Origin: Mycobacterium terramassiliense
GTDB lineage: Bacteria > Actinomycetota > Actinomycetes > Mycobacteriales > Mycobacteriaceae
Length of the DNA stretch: 64,000 nucleotides
Assembly: GCF_900157385.1 (NCBI RefSeq)
Contig: NZ_LT717699.1
Span: 726,524 to 790,523, forward strand
Direction: 5' to 3'
Part shown: positions 18,317 to 27,173 of the stretch, in pieces
Layout: every line of letters starts with the position of its first letter
Numbering within the stretch: the stretch's first letter is position 1
Translations under genes and position numbers: made by a program
The notes under the pieces: generated by a model
Seen by the model: only the letters and a program-made list of their open reading frames with translations
Told to the model about the DNA's origin: nothing
Database searches by the model: none

Positions 18317-19621
18317 TCAACGCAGGCCGAGGACACCGGCGAGTTCGGTGTCGTGACGGTCGCGTTCGAAGCGCTGCGCGGTTTCCACCGCACGAACGGC
18401 GAGGCGACGCCTCAGGTCTTCGTCCGACTCGAGCAACATCAGGTTGGCCGCAAGCCCTTTCGCGTCCCGGGCCGCGCTCAGCAGGCCGTTGACCCCTGGA
18501 TCGATGATCTCCAGGGTGCCGCCCGCGTTAGTCCCGCACACCGGCAATCCGGCCCTCATCGCTTCCACGGTGACGCGGCCGAAAGCCTCGCAGTCGCTGC
18601 ACATGAGGCCGACATGGGCGGCGGCCCAGTAGGGTCCGACGTCCTGGGTGGGTCCGTGGATGTCCACCAGGTCGGCGACGCCCAGAGTTCGGGCAAGCTT
18701 TCGCAACGGTTCGTGGTCGCCCGGGCCGACTAGGGTCAACTCGAGCTCGACACCGGCCTTGCGGGCGATGGCAACGGCCTCGACTGCAATGTGTTGCCCC
18801 TTGGACTGAAAGAAATGACCGACGAGCACAACTCGCATGCGCTCGCCCGGGTGCCGCTCGCGCGGCGTGCCGAGCGCGGTGTCGACGACCGGGTAGATGA
18901 CGCGCGTCTTCATGTTGGGATCTTGCGCGAGCAGAGCCCCTTCCACCGCCCGCGAATTGCAGATCACCGATTCGGACAGCCGGCCAATCAGGCGGATTGT
19001 CATACGGTCTCCCAACAGGAACCGAAACCAATGGTCGTCTCTGCCGAACTCGTGGACCATCCAGTAGTGCGGGATTCCGAGCAGCTTGGCAGCGACCGCG
19101 TGCGAAGGAATAACCATCGTGTTGCTGAGCACCATATTCGGCCGCAGTCGACGAAGTAGTAAGAGTGCCCGCAAGATGCCTGGAATGAGAAGCGCGGCAG
19201 CCACCACGTTAGCGAGTGGTACGAGAAACGCTCCGACGAGCGTCTCGGCCAGTGGCGAGCTGATGCGTTCTCGCCACTGTTCCAGGTAAGCCCACGAGGG
19301 TACCCACGTGATCTCGGTCCCGATGCCGTATCCGGCGCACTCCTCCGCCAGGCTTCCCTTTCGCGGATAGACGCCGACAAGATCAAGGTCGGGCTGCATT
19401 TTCTGCAGCGCCAGGACGAAGTCACAAAAAGAGAGGGCACCGCCGCCGCCCAAGTCGGCTACGTTTGAGACCACCAACGCCCGGGGAACCGGGCTGTTCT
19501 TGCGTGACGCTTTGATTGCCCGAAGCCGGGATCCCGCGCGGCGCAAGGGTTCAGCAGCAACCATTGCCAGAGTGTATGCCCACAGAAGTGCCGGCACACG
19601 AAGCATCGGACCGATTCCCAT
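18317..19621 (-). CDS. GT4-family glycosyltransferase
   Basis: This 434-residue GT-B enzyme has a hydrophobic N-terminal stretch and a second hydrophobic segment (about 125-160) that may anchor it to the membrane. The C-terminal Rossmann domain carries VVLVGHFFQSKGQHIAVEA, LVGPGDHEPLRKLA and the GT4 retaining motif CEAFGRVTVEAMRAGLPV with its E-x7-E pair, followed by GGTLEIIDPGVNG. Retaining transfer from a nucleotide sugar to a lipid or glycan is expected. The start ATG 19621 is kept, and an alternative ATG lies five codons in. It is divergent from the Gfo/Idh/MocA gene. Confidence 0.87.
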   Translation of the reverse strand: MGIGPMLRVPALLWAYTLAMVAAEPLRRAGSRLRAIKASRKNSPVPRALVVSNVADLGGGGALSFCDFVLALQKMQPDLDLVGVYPRKGSLAEECAGYGIGTEITWVPSWAYLEQWRERISSPLAETLVGAFLVPLANVVAAALLIPGILRALLLLRRLRPNMVLSNTMVIPSHAVAAKLLGIPHYWMVHEFGRDDHWFRFLLGDRMTIRLIGRLSESVICNSRAVEGALLAQDPNMKTRVIYPVVDTALGTPRERHPGERMRVVLVGHFFQSKGQHIAVEAVAIARKAGVELELTLVGPGDHEPLRKLARTLGVADLVDIHGPTQDVGPYWAAAHVGLMCSDCEAFGRVTVEAMRAGLPVCGTNAGGTLEIIDPGVNGLLSAARDAKGLAANLMLLESDEDLRRRLAVRAVETAQRFERDRHDTELAGVLGLR

Positions 19622-19816
19622 TCGATCTTCTTACCTGAGCGTCGAATAGGTGTGACAGGCGGAACGGAGATCGGTCGCTCGATCCGGGTGCGAAGTCCAG
19701 AGCCGATTCGTTTCCGATGACCTGCAAAGCGGAGTGCAATGTTTACTCGATGGACTGTTGCATGGTGACGGCGATTCAATTGCGCGATCTCTCCGAGTGA
19801 GGCTGAGACTAGGTGC

Positions 19817-19829
19817 TAGCATCCGATCC
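19817..19829 (+). promoter_or_regulatory. leaderless-type promoter of the Gfo/Idh/MocA gene
   Basis: TAGCAT at 19817-19822 fits the TANNNT -10 box and is followed by 7 bases and the GTG at 19830. That spacing puts the transcription start on the start codon. It also supports 19830 over the upstream in-frame ATG at 19734. Confidence 0.42.
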
Positions 19830-20819
19830 GTGCCTGAAAGCAGCGGCCCAGTGCGGATCGGCATCCTGGGAGCGGCGAGCATCGCACCCGCGGCGCTCAT
19901 CAAACCGGCAAAGGAAAACGACGAGGTCGTGGTCGCCGCGGTGGCCGCACGCGATGTTTCCAATGCCGAAATTTTTGCCGCCAAAAATGGTATTCCGCGA
20001 GTACACGACAGCTACGAGGCGCTGTTGGACGACCCGGATCTGGACGCGGTATACAACCCGTTGCCAACGGCCTTGCACGGCAGGTGGACTCGGGCCGCGC
20101 TGGATGCGGGCAAGCACGTGTTGTGCGAAAAGCCGTTGACTGCCAATGCCGCCGAGGCCCGAGAGGTTGCCGAATTGGCCGCCAAGGCGGACCGGGTGGT
20201 GATGGAGGCATTTCACTACCGGTATCACCCTTTTGCTGCCCGCGTCGAGGAAATAATCGCCTCGGGGGAGTTGGGCAAGTTGCAGCGGCTGGAGGCGAAC
20301 TGGTGCTTCTGGATGCCCAAGTTTTCCACCAACCGCTACAACTACGCCCTCGGCGGTGGCGCGCTCATGGATCTGGGATGTTATGCCGTGGACATGGTCC
20401 GCACGTTCGGTGGTTCGACCCCGGAAGTTGTTTCGGCGCGCGCGAAGCTGCGTGGTCGTGAGATCGACCGGGCCATGACGGCCGAGTTGCGGTTCGCGGG
20501 CGGGCACACCGGCCGCGTGCGCTGCTCGATATGGTCGTCGGCCCCACCGCGGTTCACGGCCAGGGTGGTGGGCGATCGCGGGGAACTGCGGCTCAATCCG
20601 TTGATCCCTTTCCAACGGTTCTCGGTCCGATCAACCGACGGAAAGCGGGTGGAGAACTTCGGGACCCGCCCCACCTATGCGTATCAGCTGGACGCTTTCG
20701 CCGCGGCCGTGCTGCGCGGAGAACCGGTGAAGACCGGTCCGGAAGACGCGCTCGAGACGATGACCGTCATCGATGCGATCTATCGCGCTGCGGGCCTGCC
20801 GCTCCGCAAGCCCGCCTGA
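19830..20819 (+). CDS. Gfo/Idh/MocA family NAD(P)-dependent oxidoreductase
   Basis: This 329-residue dehydrogenase has an N-terminal Rossmann fold (IGILGAASIAPAALIKPA) and the family signature CEKPLTANAAEAREV, with the catalytic-region Lys in EKP. The C-terminal domain has the GGGALMDLGCYAVD motif. The GTG 19830 start gives the usual family length. The frame extends to 19734 without homology. Such enzymes oxidise or reduce sugars and sugar nucleotides. In a glycolipid locus a role in making a modified hexose is likely, but the substrate is not visible. It converges with GMC copy 2. Confidence 0.87.
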   Translation: MPESSGPVRIGILGAASIAPAALIKPAKENDEVVVAAVAARDVSNAEIFAAKNGIPRVHDSYEALLDDPDLDAVYNPLPTALHGRWTRAALDAGKHVLCEKPLTANAAEAREVAELAAKADRVVMEAFHYRYHPFAARVEEIIASGELGKLQRLEANWCFWMPKFSTNRYNYALGGGALMDLGCYAVDMVRTFGGSTPEVVSARAKLRGREIDRAMTAELRFAGGHTGRVRCSIWSSAPPRFTARVVGDRGELRLNPLIPFQRFSVRSTDGKRVENFGTRPTYAYQLDAFAAAVLRGEPVKTGPEDALETMTVIDAIYRAAGLPLRKPA

Positions 20820-20828
20820 CGCTCATCC

Positions 20829-20844
20829 GTTCGCGCGGGCGAAC
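20829..20844. terminator. hairpin between convergent genes
   Basis: GTTCGC-GCGG-GCGAAC is a perfect 6-bp stem with a 4-base loop, 10 bp after the Gfo/Idh/MocA stop and 19 bp before the end of GMC copy 2. It could serve both strands. There is no T tract. Confidence 0.45.
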
Positions 20845-20862
20845 TTCGGGCCAACAAGCGCA

Positions 20863-22503
20863 TCAGTTGGCGAAGTGCGCCTGGTCCAGATGTGCGGCCA
20901 CGCGCAGGGCGTTGGCGGCGACGGTCAAACTGGGGTTCAACCCGGCGCTGGACGGGAAGAACGAGGTGTCCACGACATAGAGGTTGTCGACTTCATGGGC
21001 CCGATTGTGGGCGTCCAGCACGCTGGTGTGCGGATCGGTACCGAAGCGGCAAGTCCCGCAGACGTGGCCCAGGTTCGCGTTGCCTTCGCCGTTACCCAGG
21101 CTGATTTGGCGAAACGGTCGCAACAGCTCCTTGACCTTAGAGAGAAACGCCGCGTGGCGCTCGATCTCGCTGGGGTGTAAGCGGTACTGCATGCGCAGCC
21201 GTTGCCGGCCGTCGACGCTGGGCCGGTCGGGAGGCAAGATGCGGTTGTCCAAGTAAGGCAGGTCTTCCATGATCGCGGCCAGCACCAGCCCGCCGGTGAA
21301 GAACCGCTCGTAGACCTGGCGCACCGCGGGGTTCATCACTCGCAACGCCTTCCCCTGCCAGCCGGGACGGTTGGTCATCATCTCCATGGGCGGCATCGCG
21401 CCGAATGACTGGACGGTGCCGAACTTCTGGCCCTCCCAGAAATAGAAGTCGTTGAGCCCGATCTCCTTGTTTGCGGCCGTGATCTTGCAGCCGGGCTCCG
21501 GCCAAATCTGGAGCGGGTCCATCAGGTGGCGCATCAGGTTGCGTCCCACGTAGTCCGAGCCGTTGGCCAGTCCGCGTGGCCAGTCGCCCGAGCGGGAGTT
21601 GAGCAGCAGCACCGGGGTGGCCAGCGCGCCGGCGGCCAGCACCACCACCTTGGCTTTGAGGGCCAACGTGGTGGAGTGCTGCTCGGCGATCACCTGGGTG
21701 ACGTGGGTGCGGTCGGCCTCCAGGCGCACGACGCGGCATTCGGCGAGCAACTGGGCGCCGTGCTCGGCCACGGCGGGCTGGACGCCGTTGCGCGCGGCGT
21801 CGTTCTTGCACGACTGGGGGCAGAGGTAGGTCTGGCAGGTGGCGCAGTCGTCGGTGTATTCGCAGGCCATCGGCAGGTGGTAGGGGTGCAGCCCGTTGTC
21901 GGTTAGATAGTCGACCAGTGGCTGGTTGTCGACAGAGAACGGCGGTGCCGGGGGCAGGCCGACCGCGGCAGCTTCGGGGCGCAGGGGGTCGGGCGCGCCG
22001 CGCACCCCGAGTAGTTTCTCGGCCTGGGCGTACCAGGGGCTGAGCTGGTCGTAGCTGAGGGGCCAGGCCTCGGGAACGGTGGATTCGCCCGGGTCGTCGA
22101 AGTTCTGCCGGGGGGTGAAGTCTTGGGCGAAGAACCGCTCGCAGACCATGCCGTACAGCGCCGACGAGCCGCCGGTGCCGGCGCCGATGAACGGCACGAA
22201 CCGCTTGGGGAAGCGCCCGCTGATGTCTTCGACCTCATCGGTGGTGCGCCCGGCGCGCGCCAGGGCATCGTAGTACGTCCCGGGTGACCGGGCCGCGCGT
22301 GGTTCGGCCAGTTCGGGCATGGCCGCGCGGATGGTTCCCGGTGTGCCGGGCAGGGTGGAGCGTCCTTTTTCGACGAATAGCACCTGCCGTCCAGAGCGGG
22401 CCAGCGAGTAGCCCAGCATGCCGCCGCCCATGCCGGTGCCCACGACGATCACGTCCCACAGCACGCGTTCGGCCTCGCGCGCACTCAGTTCGCCGTCAGC
22501 CAA
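20863..22503 (-). CDS. GMC-family FAD oxidoreductase, copy 2
   Basis: This 546-residue paralogue is very close to the GMC enzyme at 8443-10092. It has the FAD fold VVGTGMGGGMLGYSLA near residue 22, the five-cysteine cluster at about 213-232, HVCGTCRFG, and the C-terminal SAGLNPSLTVAANALRVA. TTG start at 22503 lies 5 bases after GAGGAGCTCGA-type Shine-Dalgarno sequence, as in copy 1. Two intact copies and a relic at 11215-11375 show repeated duplication of this gene within the locus. The substrate is unknown. The two copies may oxidise related sugar or lipid hydroxyls. Confidence 0.88.
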   Translation of the reverse strand: MADGELSAREAERVLWDVIVVGTGMGGGMLGYSLARSGRQVLFVEKGRSTLPGTPGTIRAAMPELAEPRAARSPGTYYDALARAGRTTDEVEDISGRFPKRFVPFIGAGTGGSSALYGMVCERFFAQDFTPRQNFDDPGESTVPEAWPLSYDQLSPWYAQAEKLLGVRGAPDPLRPEAAAVGLPPAPPFSVDNQPLVDYLTDNGLHPYHLPMACEYTDDCATCQTYLCPQSCKNDAARNGVQPAVAEHGAQLLAECRVVRLEADRTHVTQVIAEQHSTTLALKAKVVVLAAGALATPVLLLNSRSGDWPRGLANGSDYVGRNLMRHLMDPLQIWPEPGCKITAANKEIGLNDFYFWEGQKFGTVQSFGAMPPMEMMTNRPGWQGKALRVMNPAVRQVYERFFTGGLVLAAIMEDLPYLDNRILPPDRPSVDGRQRLRMQYRLHPSEIERHAAFLSKVKELLRPFRQISLGNGEGNANLGHVCGTCRFGTDPHTSVLDAHNRAHEVDNLYVVDTSFFPSSAGLNPSLTVAANALRVAAHLDQAHFAN

Positions 22504-22585
22504 TCGAGCTCCTCAGCAGATGATGGTCCGACGCCTATTCGGGGTCGGGGGATCGATGTCATGATTCGCCAACTTACTCAATGTG

Positions 22586-22606
22586 TTGCACAGGTGTGTG
22601 ATAACT
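22586..22606 (+). promoter_or_regulatory. copy of the acyltransferase upstream element, plus orientation
   Basis: TTGCACAGGTGTGTGATAAC lies between GMC copy 2 and the 3' end of the first acyltransferase gene. It matches the elements in front of the four acyltransferase genes but points rightwards, into the end of an oppositely oriented gene. It may be a leftover of a duplication or drive an antisense transcript. Confidence 0.5.
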
Positions 22607-22621
22607 CCGCGGCAGAGCGGG

Positions 22622-24799
22622 TCAGCCGTGTGCGAGCGCGCGGTCGGCGAGCGCGCCGATTACCGGCGCCAACTGGCGGGAGTATTCGAGCGTCACGTGA
22701 TTCGAATCCAGGTAGACGAGGGTGTTGCCGACGATGACCGGGCAGCGGTCAGCCGTGCAGAACAGTTCGGTGAGGTCGGCGTACTGCCCGTCGCCGGCTT
22801 TGGTGGCGGCCGTTTCGGCCGCGATGCCGGCCTGGTTCACCGCGGTCGACCTGGGCGGCGCGCAGGCCGTCGCGTCATCGAGGTGGTCGGATAGGCAGAT
22901 CGGCACGACTGAGAGTGGGTTCGGGGTGGGCCCGAGCACCAGAACCTGCGCACCGCTGCCGCGCAGCCGCTGCACAAGGCGGGTCAGGCCGTCGATCCAC
23001 GCCGGGTCATAGGACACCAAGCCTGTGCCGGCGCCGTAGTCGCGCGCGATGCTGAGGACGACCAGCCGCGGGCGTTCGGCCTGCAATCGAGCGACGATCT
23101 GGCCCCGCCACTGCTCGCATTCGGTGTACTCCCGATGCAGGAGCGGGCTGATGATGGGCAGGTCCAGCAGCGGGCAGAACCCCTTGTTGAGCATTTCCAG
23201 CCGCCAGTGTCGCTGCGCGGCGATCTGCTGGAACGCAGGGTTCCACATCGCGGCGTGGGAGTCGCCGACCACCGCCACCGTCGTGGTCGAGGCGGTATCG
23301 CCCGACGCACACTCCGGCTGTGCGACTTCGAAAAGGTTGCGCGCGCAGCTGTCGTGGCCCATCGTTTTGCTCTCGGCGGCCGCCTCGGCAAGGGGCGGTT
23401 CGAGGTTCGACGGTACGGCTTTCAGCTCGGCGGATGCGGCCACCGCGTTCTGCACCTGGGCGAACGCGTGTTGCACTGCCGCGTCGTAAGCATCCATGGT
23501 GGCGCCTGCCGGCGGCCGTACCGCGGTGACGGTGAGCGCCGCAGCGGGCGCCCCATGGCCGGTCGGGGTTGGCGCCCATGCCAGCAGCGCCACTCCCACG
23601 CAGGCCGCAACCGCCGTGGCGGCGCCGCCGAGCGCGAGGCTGAGGGTGGCCGACCGACGTACGGAAGGGGCGAATCGCAGCGGGTTTTCGATGAAGCGCA
23701 GCGTCAGCACGGCCAGCACGCCGGAGATGACGACCGTCGCCAGCCTCCCGGCCAGCCCCAACGGGTGCTCCAACAATGGCGCCGCGAGCACCAGCACCGG
23801 CCAGTGCCAGAGATACCACGAGTACGACACCCGTCCGACCGCGCGAATCGGCGCTAATCCCAGAACACGTCCGACGCCCTGGGCGGGCGCGGCACAGCCC
23901 GCGCCGATCACCAAGGCCGTCCCCAGCGCGGGCAGCAGCGCGGCGATACCCGGGTACGGCGTGGTCGTGCCCAGCAGGGTGCAGGTCAGCAGGATCACGC
24001 CCAGGCCCGCCCATCCTGCGATCGCGCTGAGCGGTGCTGGTAGTCGGCGCCACTGGCTGGCGGTCAGAGCTACCACACCTCCGGCGGCCAACTGCCAGGC
24101 TCGAGTCGGCATGAGAAAGAACGCAGCGGGCGGCCACGCGTCGGTGAGCGCCAGGGAGGCCGCGAATGACACCGCAGCGACCAGAAACAGGATCACCAAA
24201 TACGGCCTCACCGACGACGTCTCGTCGGCGCCGGTGCGCCGACGCAGACGCCGGATGAGCCACGCCGTTCCGATGATCATCGGTGGCCAGACCAGGTAGA
24301 ACTGCTCCTCGACCCCCAAGGACCAATAGTGCTGGAATGGCGACGGGGTCTCCGAATGGGAGAAGTAATCGGCGTTCTGCAGGACGAACCACATGTTGCC
24401 GACGTACAGCGCGCTGGCGATGCCGTCATAGATGACGGTCCGGACCTGCAACGGGGATAACAGCGCCGCCGAGGCGATAAGCGTGACGACCCCTACCGCG
24501 GCCGATGCCGGCAGCAGGCGGCGGGCCCGCGCCCCGTAGAACCGGCGCAGCCCGACTGTTCCGGAGCCGCTCACCTCGCGCCAGAGCATCCCGGTGATCA
24601 GAAAGCCCGAGATGACGAAGAACACGTCGACCCCGATGAACCCGCCACCGACCCCGGGCGCCTCGGCGTGAAACAGGACGACGGCCAGCACGGCGACGGC
24701 GCGTAGGCCCTCGATGTCTGGGCGAAATCGCGTCTGCCCCGACTGCGGACCCTGCAGTCCTTCGGTAGGGCTAACGCGGTCGGCCCGGCGCACGGTCAC
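22622..24799 (-). CDS. OafA-type membrane acyltransferase with SGNH domain, copy 1
   Basis: This 725-residue integral membrane protein starts at GTG 24799 (GGTAGGTGACC context shared with the paralogues). Residues about 25-380 are an acyltransferase-3 domain of about ten helices, with RFRPDIEGLRAVAV and the putative catalytic His in VVLFHAE (H44), then GVDVFFVISGFLITG. The C-terminal extracytoplasmic SGNH-like domain has GDSHAAMW (about 512) and a terminal DSNH. Such proteins O-acylate envelope sugars using acyl-CoA from the cytoplasm. The family includes glycopeptidolipid O-acetyltransferases, so modification of this locus's glycan is inferred. It has its own promoter element at 24836-24855. 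Confidence 0.9.
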   Translation of the reverse strand: MTVRRADRVSPTEGLQGPQSGQTRFRPDIEGLRAVAVLAVVLFHAEAPGVGGGFIGVDVFFVISGFLITGMLWREVSGSGTVGLRRFYGARARRLLPASAAVGVVTLIASAALLSPLQVRTVIYDGIASALYVGNMWFVLQNADYFSHSETPSPFQHYWSLGVEEQFYLVWPPMIIGTAWLIRRLRRRTGADETSSVRPYLVILFLVAAVSFAASLALTDAWPPAAFFLMPTRAWQLAAGGVVALTASQWRRLPAPLSAIAGWAGLGVILLTCTLLGTTTPYPGIAALLPALGTALVIGAGCAAPAQGVGRVLGLAPIRAVGRVSYSWYLWHWPVLVLAAPLLEHPLGLAGRLATVVISGVLAVLTLRFIENPLRFAPSVRRSATLSLALGGAATAVAACVGVALLAWAPTPTGHGAPAAALTVTAVRPPAGATMDAYDAAVQHAFAQVQNAVAASAELKAVPSNLEPPLAEAAAESKTMGHDSCARNLFEVAQPECASGDTASTTTVAVVGDSHAAMWNPAFQQIAAQRHWRLEMLNKGFCPLLDLPIISPLLHREYTECEQWRGQIVARLQAERPRLVVLSIARDYGAGTGLVSYDPAWIDGLTRLVQRLRGSGAQVLVLGPTPNPLSVVPICLSDHLDDATACAPPRSTAVNQAGIAAETAATKAGDGQYADLTELFCTADRCPVIVGNTLVYLDSNHVTLEYSRQLAPVIGALADRALAHG

Positions 24800-24835
24800 C
24801 TACCTAGTAAGAGGACGCTTGCTTTCGATCGAGGC

Positions 24836-24855
24836 ATTATCACACACCTGTTCAA
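24836..24855 (-). promoter_or_regulatory. promoter element of acyltransferase copy 1
   Basis: The 20 bases ATTATCACACACCTGTTCAA (plus strand) are identical to those at 47644-47663. On the minus strand GATAAT forms an extended -10 (TGTGATAAT), ending 36 bp before the GTG start. A leader of about 28 bases is expected. Confidence 0.65.
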
Positions 24856-24893
24856 TTCCGATGGGGCCGTTGCAGCAAGGCGTGAGACGGCGA

Positions 24894-25439
24894 TCAGCGA
24901 CGAACCGAGTGCGGCGATGCGATCTCGGGCGGCAGGGCGCTATCGGTGAGCCAGCAGTCGACGGTGCGCGCGAAGAGGTCCGGATAGTGCGTGGGCCAGT
25001 CATGGGGCATAGCGGTTGCCACCCTGTCCACCCCGTTGGGCATTTGCTGCGCGAGCGCCGCGGCCCAGCGGCGTGCGACCGGCAGTTCCTTGCCGCCGGT
25101 GACGAACAATGTCGGCGACTCCGACTTGTCGAGTTTGTCTGGGAGCGTGAACCCCGCGGCCGCCGTGGTGACGTCGGCGAGCTGTCCGCTGGTGATCAGC
25201 CGGACGTCCTCGCGATACTCGGCGATGTGGGCAGCGGGGACCTTGACCTGCCAGGTAATGCGGTAGCGGCGCACCATCCAGCGATACATCGAGTTCCGGG
25301 CCGGCAGTGCCAGCAGGCGCCGCGTCACCTGTGCCAACGGCAGCGTGTTGAGGAAGGTCCCGCACAGCACCGCCCGATCGACGACTTTCGGCTCGGTCGC
25401 CAGCAACTGGACCCCCACTTGGGCTCCGAGCGACCAGCC
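24894..25439 (-). pseudogene. alpha/beta hydrolase, C-terminal part, cut off by IS21 insertion
   Basis: Read on the minus strand this is the C-terminal two thirds of an alpha/beta hydrolase. It begins GWSLGAQVGVQLLATEPKVV, with the nucleophile serine in GWSLG, has a cap region, and ends near PHDWPTHYPDLFARTVDCW with the expected C-terminal His. The frame continues into the insertion sequence for about 35 codons, but those belong to the IS end. It joins in frame to 28079-28333 when the IS and one 6-bp target copy are removed. Without the N-terminal strand and oxyanion loop it cannot be active. Confidence 0.88.
25434..25439. repeat. left target-site duplication of the IS21-family element
   Basis: CCAGCC directly precedes the left terminal TGTC and is repeated at 28079-28084, directly after the right terminal GACA. 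Confidence 0.85.
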
Positions 25440-25560
25440 TGTCGGCGGACATGAAAAAATGCCCACTGGCGGACATGGAAATGCCCATTCGCGGCCAATA
25501 AGTTCTGCCCACCGGCGGACACGAAAGTGCCCGCAGGCGGCCATGAATCTGCCCAGACCT
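25440..25560. repeat. left-end multiple terminal repeats of the IS
   Basis: GGCGGACATG or close variants occur four times (from about 25444, 25470, 25514 and 25538), each followed by a TGCCC word 5-7 bases later. The inverse arrangement (TGGGCA followed by TGTCCGCC) occurs at the right end, 27984-28078. These are probable transposase binding sites. Confidence 0.7.
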
Positions 25561-25655
25561 ACCTGATGCTGCTCGGCGCGCCAGCGCTGTGGCGGCCTCT
25601 CCTGCGGTTTCGATGTCGATGCCTAGTCGAAACGACAACCCCAGGAGAGACCTAC

Positions 25656-27173
25656 TTGAAGTCTGACGGAGAACTCATGGAAATACTCAATGCCTACGAC
25701 CTGACCGGGTCCTACCGGGCTGCCGCTGAGCTGTGTGGGTGCTCGCATCACACCGTGAAGAAAGCGGTTGAAGACCGCGACGCCGGCTTGCCGCCAGCCA
25801 CGCGGCGGGCCCGGATGATCGACGATTGGCGCGACGTCCTGGAGGGCTGGGTCGCGGATTCGAAAGGCAAGATCCGCGGCGACAAAGCCCACGACAAACT
25901 CGTCGCGCTCGGATACAGCGGCACCGACCGCACCACCCGACGAGCCCTGGCGGAGATCAAAGCGCAATGGCGACTGGGCAATACGCGGGTGCACCGGCCG
26001 TGGATCACCGAACCTGGGCTGTGGCTGCAGTACGACTTCGCCGACGGCCCGCTTGTGGCCGGCCGCAAAATTGTCCTGCTGGTGGCGTGGCTGGCGTGGA
26101 GCCGATACCGCGTCGTCGTGGCTCTGCGGGACCGCACCGCTCCCAGTGTCTTCGCCGGCCTGGACCGGATTTTCCGCATTGTAGGTGGCGCCCCGACCTA
26201 CCTGCTGACCGACAACGAGAAGACGGTCACCACCGGACACGTCGCCGGGGTGCCGGTCCGCAACCGCGCCGCGGTCACCTTCGGCCGCTACTCCGGCATC
26301 TCAGTGCTGACCTGCGAACCCGCCGACCCCGCTTCCAAAGGTGGGGTGGAGAACGCCGTCAAACTCGCCAAAGCAGATATCGTGCCCACCGAGACCAACC
26401 TGCTGCCCCAGTACGACACCTTCGCCGACGTCGAAGCCGCGTGCGCTGAGTTCAACGCCGAGATCAACGCCCGGGTCCACCGCACCACGGGTCGACGCCC
26501 CGTCGAGATGCTCACCCAGGAACGCCCCGCCCTGCACGCGGTGCCCGACCTGCCCCACACCGCCGCATTGGGGGTGACCCGTCGGGTCCCGGACAACACC
26601 CCGATGGTCACCTTCGACCACTGCCAATACTCAGTTCCAGCAACACTATTGGGCCACACGGTGTGGATCCGACATCACGACAGCGCCGACGAAGTGGTGA
26701 TCTGCGCCCTCGATGACGGCGGCCCCATCGAGGTGGCCCGGCACCGCCGCGCTGCCCCGGGCAGCCCCGCAATCAACGATGATCATTTCCCCGACCACCG
26801 TGACAAGGTTCCCGGTGATTATCGCGTCCATGCCCGCACCGTCTCCGAACAGACATTCCTGGCCTTGGGTCCCGGTGCAGCGGTATGGCTCAAAGAAGCC
26901 GCCGCCGTCGGCACTGAACGGATTCTGCAGAAAATGGCCCACGCCGTCGAACTCTCAGCACTGGCCGGCTGCGCTGATGTCGACTGGGCCTTGGGTCATG
27001 CCGCCGTGCACGGCCGGTTCGCCACCGGCGATCTCGACTCCATCCTTGCCAGCAAGGGGTTGGATCCCACCCGACGTGGCGCCGGCGAGGACACCTCGCT
27101 GGCGCAAGGCACCAGCGGGTGGAACCTGTTCGGCCGCACCATCATTGATGCCCCCGAGGCAGGCATCGCATGA
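25656..27173 (+). CDS. istA: IS21-family transposase IstA
   Basis: This 505-residue transposase has an N-terminal helix-turn-helix (GSYRAAAELCGCSHHTVKKA, about 15-34). The DDE integrase core has the Asp in LQYDFADG, the Asp in LLTDNEKT and the Glu in GGVENAVKLAKAD. I choose TTG 25656 because AGGAGAGA ends 5 bases upstream and LMEILNAYDLTGS follows. The frame is open another 43 codons upstream through the terminal repeats. The ATGA overlap at 27170 couples it to istB. Confidence 0.92.
   Translation: MKSDGELMEILNAYDLTGSYRAAAELCGCSHHTVKKAVEDRDAGLPPATRRARMIDDWRDVLEGWVADSKGKIRGDKAHDKLVALGYSGTDRTTRRALAEIKAQWRLGNTRVHRPWITEPGLWLQYDFADGPLVAGRKIVLLVAWLAWSRYRVVVALRDRTAPSVFAGLDRIFRIVGGAPTYLLTDNEKTVTTGHVAGVPVRNRAAVTFGRYSGISVLTCEPADPASKGGVENAVKLAKADIVPTETNLLPQYDTFADVEAACAEFNAEINARVHRTTGRRPVEMLTQERPALHAVPDLPHTAALGVTRRVPDNTPMVTFDHCQYSVPATLLGHTVWIRHHDSADEVVICALDDGGPIEVARHRRAAPGSPAINDDHFPDHRDKVPGDYRVHARTVSEQTFLALGPGAAVWLKEAAAVGTERILQKMAHAVELSALAGCADVDWALGHAAVHGRFATGDLDSILASKGLDPTRRGAGEDTSLAQGTSGWNLFGRTIIDAPEAGIA

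Noticed and set aside
24836..24855. Reading TTGAAC in the acyltransferase element as a sigma -35 box
   Set aside because: Only 8 bases separate it from GATAAT, far from the usual 16-19, and it is not kept in copies 3 and 4.
25440..25560. Direct repeats of about 25 bp as a possible CRISPR
   Set aside because: They lie at the end of an IS21 element, have inverted counterparts at the other end and fit transposase binding sites.
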